Below, piece after piece: positions 13,606 to 14,970 of a DNA stretch of 14,970 bases. The translations under genes were made by a program, and so were the position numbers. How positions within the stretch are numbered: position 1 is the stretch's first letter; each line of letters begins with the position of its first letter. The DNA comes from Planctomycetota bacterium (GTDB lineage Bacteria > Planctomycetota > UBA1135 > UBA2386). The DNA lies in the NCBI GenBank assembly GCA_016793305.1, contig JAEUHU010000297.1:1-14970 (forward strand). The letters run 5' to 3'. Below the pieces are notes generated by a model, which ran no database searches, was not told the origin of the DNA, and saw nothing but the letters and a program-made list of their open reading frames with translations.

Positions 13606-14718
13606 TCATCGAGAGGCTCCCTCGAGCAACCCTTCGAGCCCGGCCAACACCGCTGCCGCGTCGTCGTCGTGGTTCTGCGGGCCGAAGCTCAGGCGCAGAC
13701 AGCCCTGCGGCACACCGAGCGCCGCGAGCGCCATCGGCGCACAGTGCTGGCCCGCGCGCACGACGATGCCGCGGGCCGCGAAGTGCGCCTCGGCCCGCGC
13801 CAGTTCCGCTGGCTCGAGGCGTAGCGACAGCGCACCGGTATGCGGGCCGTTGCCGCCGAGCAGCCGTTGCGGCCAACGAGCACGCACCTGCTGCCGCAGC
13901 CAGGCGGCGAGGCGCCCCGGCCGTTCGCGCACGGTCGCCGGCTGCGCATCGAGCCACGCGAGCCCGGCGGCGAGCCCGACGAGTGCCGGCAGGTTCACCG
14001 AGCCGATGTCGCAGAAGCCCGGGAACGGCGCCGTCGGCACGCGCGGCGCCCCGTCGGTGGCGATCTCGCACTGCGCCGCCGGACACTCGAACGCGACAGT
14101 AGAAGCGGCCCAGAAGCCGCCGATGCCGAGTGGCCCGTGCAGGCCCTTGTGTCCGGCGAACACCAGCACGTCGACGCCGAGCTCGCGCACGTCGCACGGC
14201 AGCACGCCGGCGACCTGCGCGCTGTCGAGCAGGAACGTGGCCCCGTGCGCATGCGCCAGCGCCGCCAGTTCGGCGAGCGGCAACAGTTCGCCGGTGACGT
14301 TCGAGGCACCGGTGACCGCGACCAGCCGCACGCGACCCTCGCGCAATGTCGCTTCGACGGCCTCTAGGTCGATCGGCCCGTCGGCGGCACGCGGCATCGC
14401 CCGGTGCACGACCGAGCGTTCGTGGACGAGCTTCTGCACCGGCCGCACCAGCGCGTGGTGTTCGAGGCTCGACGTCACGACGACGTCGCCAGGGCGCCAC
14501 GGCAGGTCGCCCAGCACGATCGCCAGCGCCTGCGTGCACGAGCCGGTCGGCACCAGCCGTTCGGGCGTCGGCACGCCGAACCAGTGCGCGATGGTCGCGT
14601 GGGCTTCGTCGTAGAGGCGGGCCTGCTGCGGCGGTTCGGCAGCGAGGACCTGCAGCATCGCCCCAACGACGCCGGGCGGCCGCGGCCACGTGGAGCCCGC
14701 GTGGTTGGCGTGGATCAC
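13606..14718 (-). CDS. Cysteine desulfurase family protein (class V aminotransferase fold)
   Basis: Predicted 370 residues, PLP-dependent. The N-terminal HANHAGSTWPRPPGVVGAM (3-21) matches the DNAAT(T/S)WPKP..V..AM start of the cysteine desulfurase family subgroup (TIGR01977-like, by memory). PLP-site residues are visible: EHHALVRP (86-93), ASNVTGELLP (138-147), DSAQVAGVLP (165-174) with D165 and Q168, and the Schiff-base lysine K191 in GHKGLHGPLG. The sulfur-accepting cysteine is present as C326 in RAGQHCAP (321-328), and RLSFGPQN (342-349) closes the domain. It should release sulfur from cysteine as a persulfide; the acceptor is unknown, and no suf or isc partners are nearby. The start is GTG at 14718, since no in-frame ATG precedes it and it leads directly into the family N-terminus. 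It lies 45 bases after the preceding minus-strand gene, so an operon is likely. Confidence 0.85.
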   Translation of the reverse strand: MIHANHAGSTWPRPPGVVGAMLQVLAAEPPQQARLYDEAHATIAHWFGVPTPERLVPTGSCTQALAIVLGDLPWRPGDVVVTSSLEHHALVRPVQKLVHERSVVHRAMPRAADGPIDLEAVEATLREGRVRLVAVTGASNVTGELLPLAELAALAHAHGATFLLDSAQVAGVLPCDVRELGVDVLVFAGHKGLHGPLGIGGFWAASTVAFECPAAQCEIATDGAPRVPTAPFPGFCDIGSVNLPALVGLAAGLAWLDAQPATVRERPGRLAAWLRQQVRARWPQRLLGGNGPHTGALSLRLEPAELARAEAHFAARGIVVRAGQHCAPMALAALGVPQGCLRLSFGPQNHDDDAAAVLAGLEGLLEGASR

Positions 14719-14763
14719 GCCGAGATGCTGCGCATCGGCCGGCGCGGTGCAAGCACGGCGCGT

Positions 14764-14970
14764 TCAGCCGCCCCGTCGCAGGATCCCGGCCCCGGCCGCG
14801 AGCACGTCTTCGGGCCCGCCGTCGAGTTCGCGCCAGATGCGCAGGGCGCTGCCGAACGCGGGGTCGTGCCGCGAGAAGGCCTCGACGACGAGCCAGCCGC
14901 GGTAGTCGATCGTGCGCAGCGCCTGCAGCACGCCGGGGAAGTCCACCTGGCCGGTGCCGGGCGTCCCGCG
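14764..14970 (-). CDS. C-terminal fragment of a sugar phosphate isomerase/epimerase (xylose isomerase-like TIM barrel)
   Basis: Only the last 68 residues are inside the window. The frame reads RGTPGTGQVDFPGVLQALR, then IDYRGWLVVEAFSR, and ends at the TGA complementary to 14764-14766. The G.G.VDFP..L.AL..IDY.GWL.VE.F pattern is typical of the last beta-alpha units of PF01261 proteins such as sugar 3-epimerases and inositol catabolism enzymes. The glutamate in VVEAF is the usual metal-binding residue at this position in the family. The substrate cannot be judged from the fragment. The gene is upstream of, and probably co-transcribed with, the desulfurase family gene. Confidence 0.75.
   Translation of the reverse strand, partial: RGTPGTGQVDFPGVLQALRTIDYRGWLVVEAFSRHDPAFGSALRIWRELDGGPEDVLAAGAGILRRGG

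Noticed and set aside
1..14970. tRNA genes, CRISPR arrays, insertion sequences or riboswitches
   Set aside because: I found no evenly spaced direct repeats, no transposase motifs, no terminal inverted repeats with target duplications and no cloverleaf-like segments. The remaining gaps are all under 300 bases.

Overview
The window is very GC-rich, with G or C at most third codon positions, and is densely packed with protein genes. I see no rRNA, tRNA, CRISPR array or insertion sequence. The gene content suggests a Planctomycetota bacterium: FHA-domain Ser/Thr kinases with a C-terminal membrane anchor, a DNRLRE-domain secreted protein, an imelysin/di-heme oxidoreductase pair, and a Gly/Pro/Leu-rich C-terminal domain shared by two exported proteins. 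From memory that domain resembles the tails of exported proteins in deep-branching marine planctomycetes (Pla163-like). The taxonomic call is inference and was not tested by any search.

Left part (1-3169). The 5' fragment of a small membrane protein gene (minus) diverges from a GT-C family glycosyltransferase (plus). The latter converges, with a 7-bp gap, on a secreted DNRLRE-domain protein (minus). A perfect 9-bp hairpin contains both stop codons of that convergent pair.

Centre (3317-9181). Three exported proteins are encoded in a row on the plus strand: a PhoX-like/DUF839 beta-propeller, an imelysin (M75) protein and a two-heme oxidoreductase (DUF1111/DHOR). The last two are separated by one base and are surely co-transcribed. 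Together they look like an extracytoplasmic metal (probably iron) module that may have recruited a phosphatase-like protein. Facing them is a secreted HtrA-like protein with a PDZ domain in which all three catalytic residues are replaced, so it is a pseudoprotease. All five predicted secreted proteins in the window have Gln directly after the apparent signal-peptide cleavage site.

Right part (9297-14970). A stand-alone DNA methyltransferase with motif I before motif IV abuts, stop codon to stop codon, an FHA-kinase-TM protein. That kinase is divergently paired, across 115 bp carrying a nested inverted repeat, with a paralogous FHA-pseudokinase-TM protein lacking the catalytic aspartate. The window ends with a class V aminotransferase fold protein of the cysteine desulfurase family and the 3' end of a sugar phosphate isomerase/epimerase-type gene, both on the minus strand and probably in one operon.

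Most notable are the kinase/pseudokinase pair, the triad-less HtrA, the metal/phosphatase cluster and the apparent +1 Gln rule.
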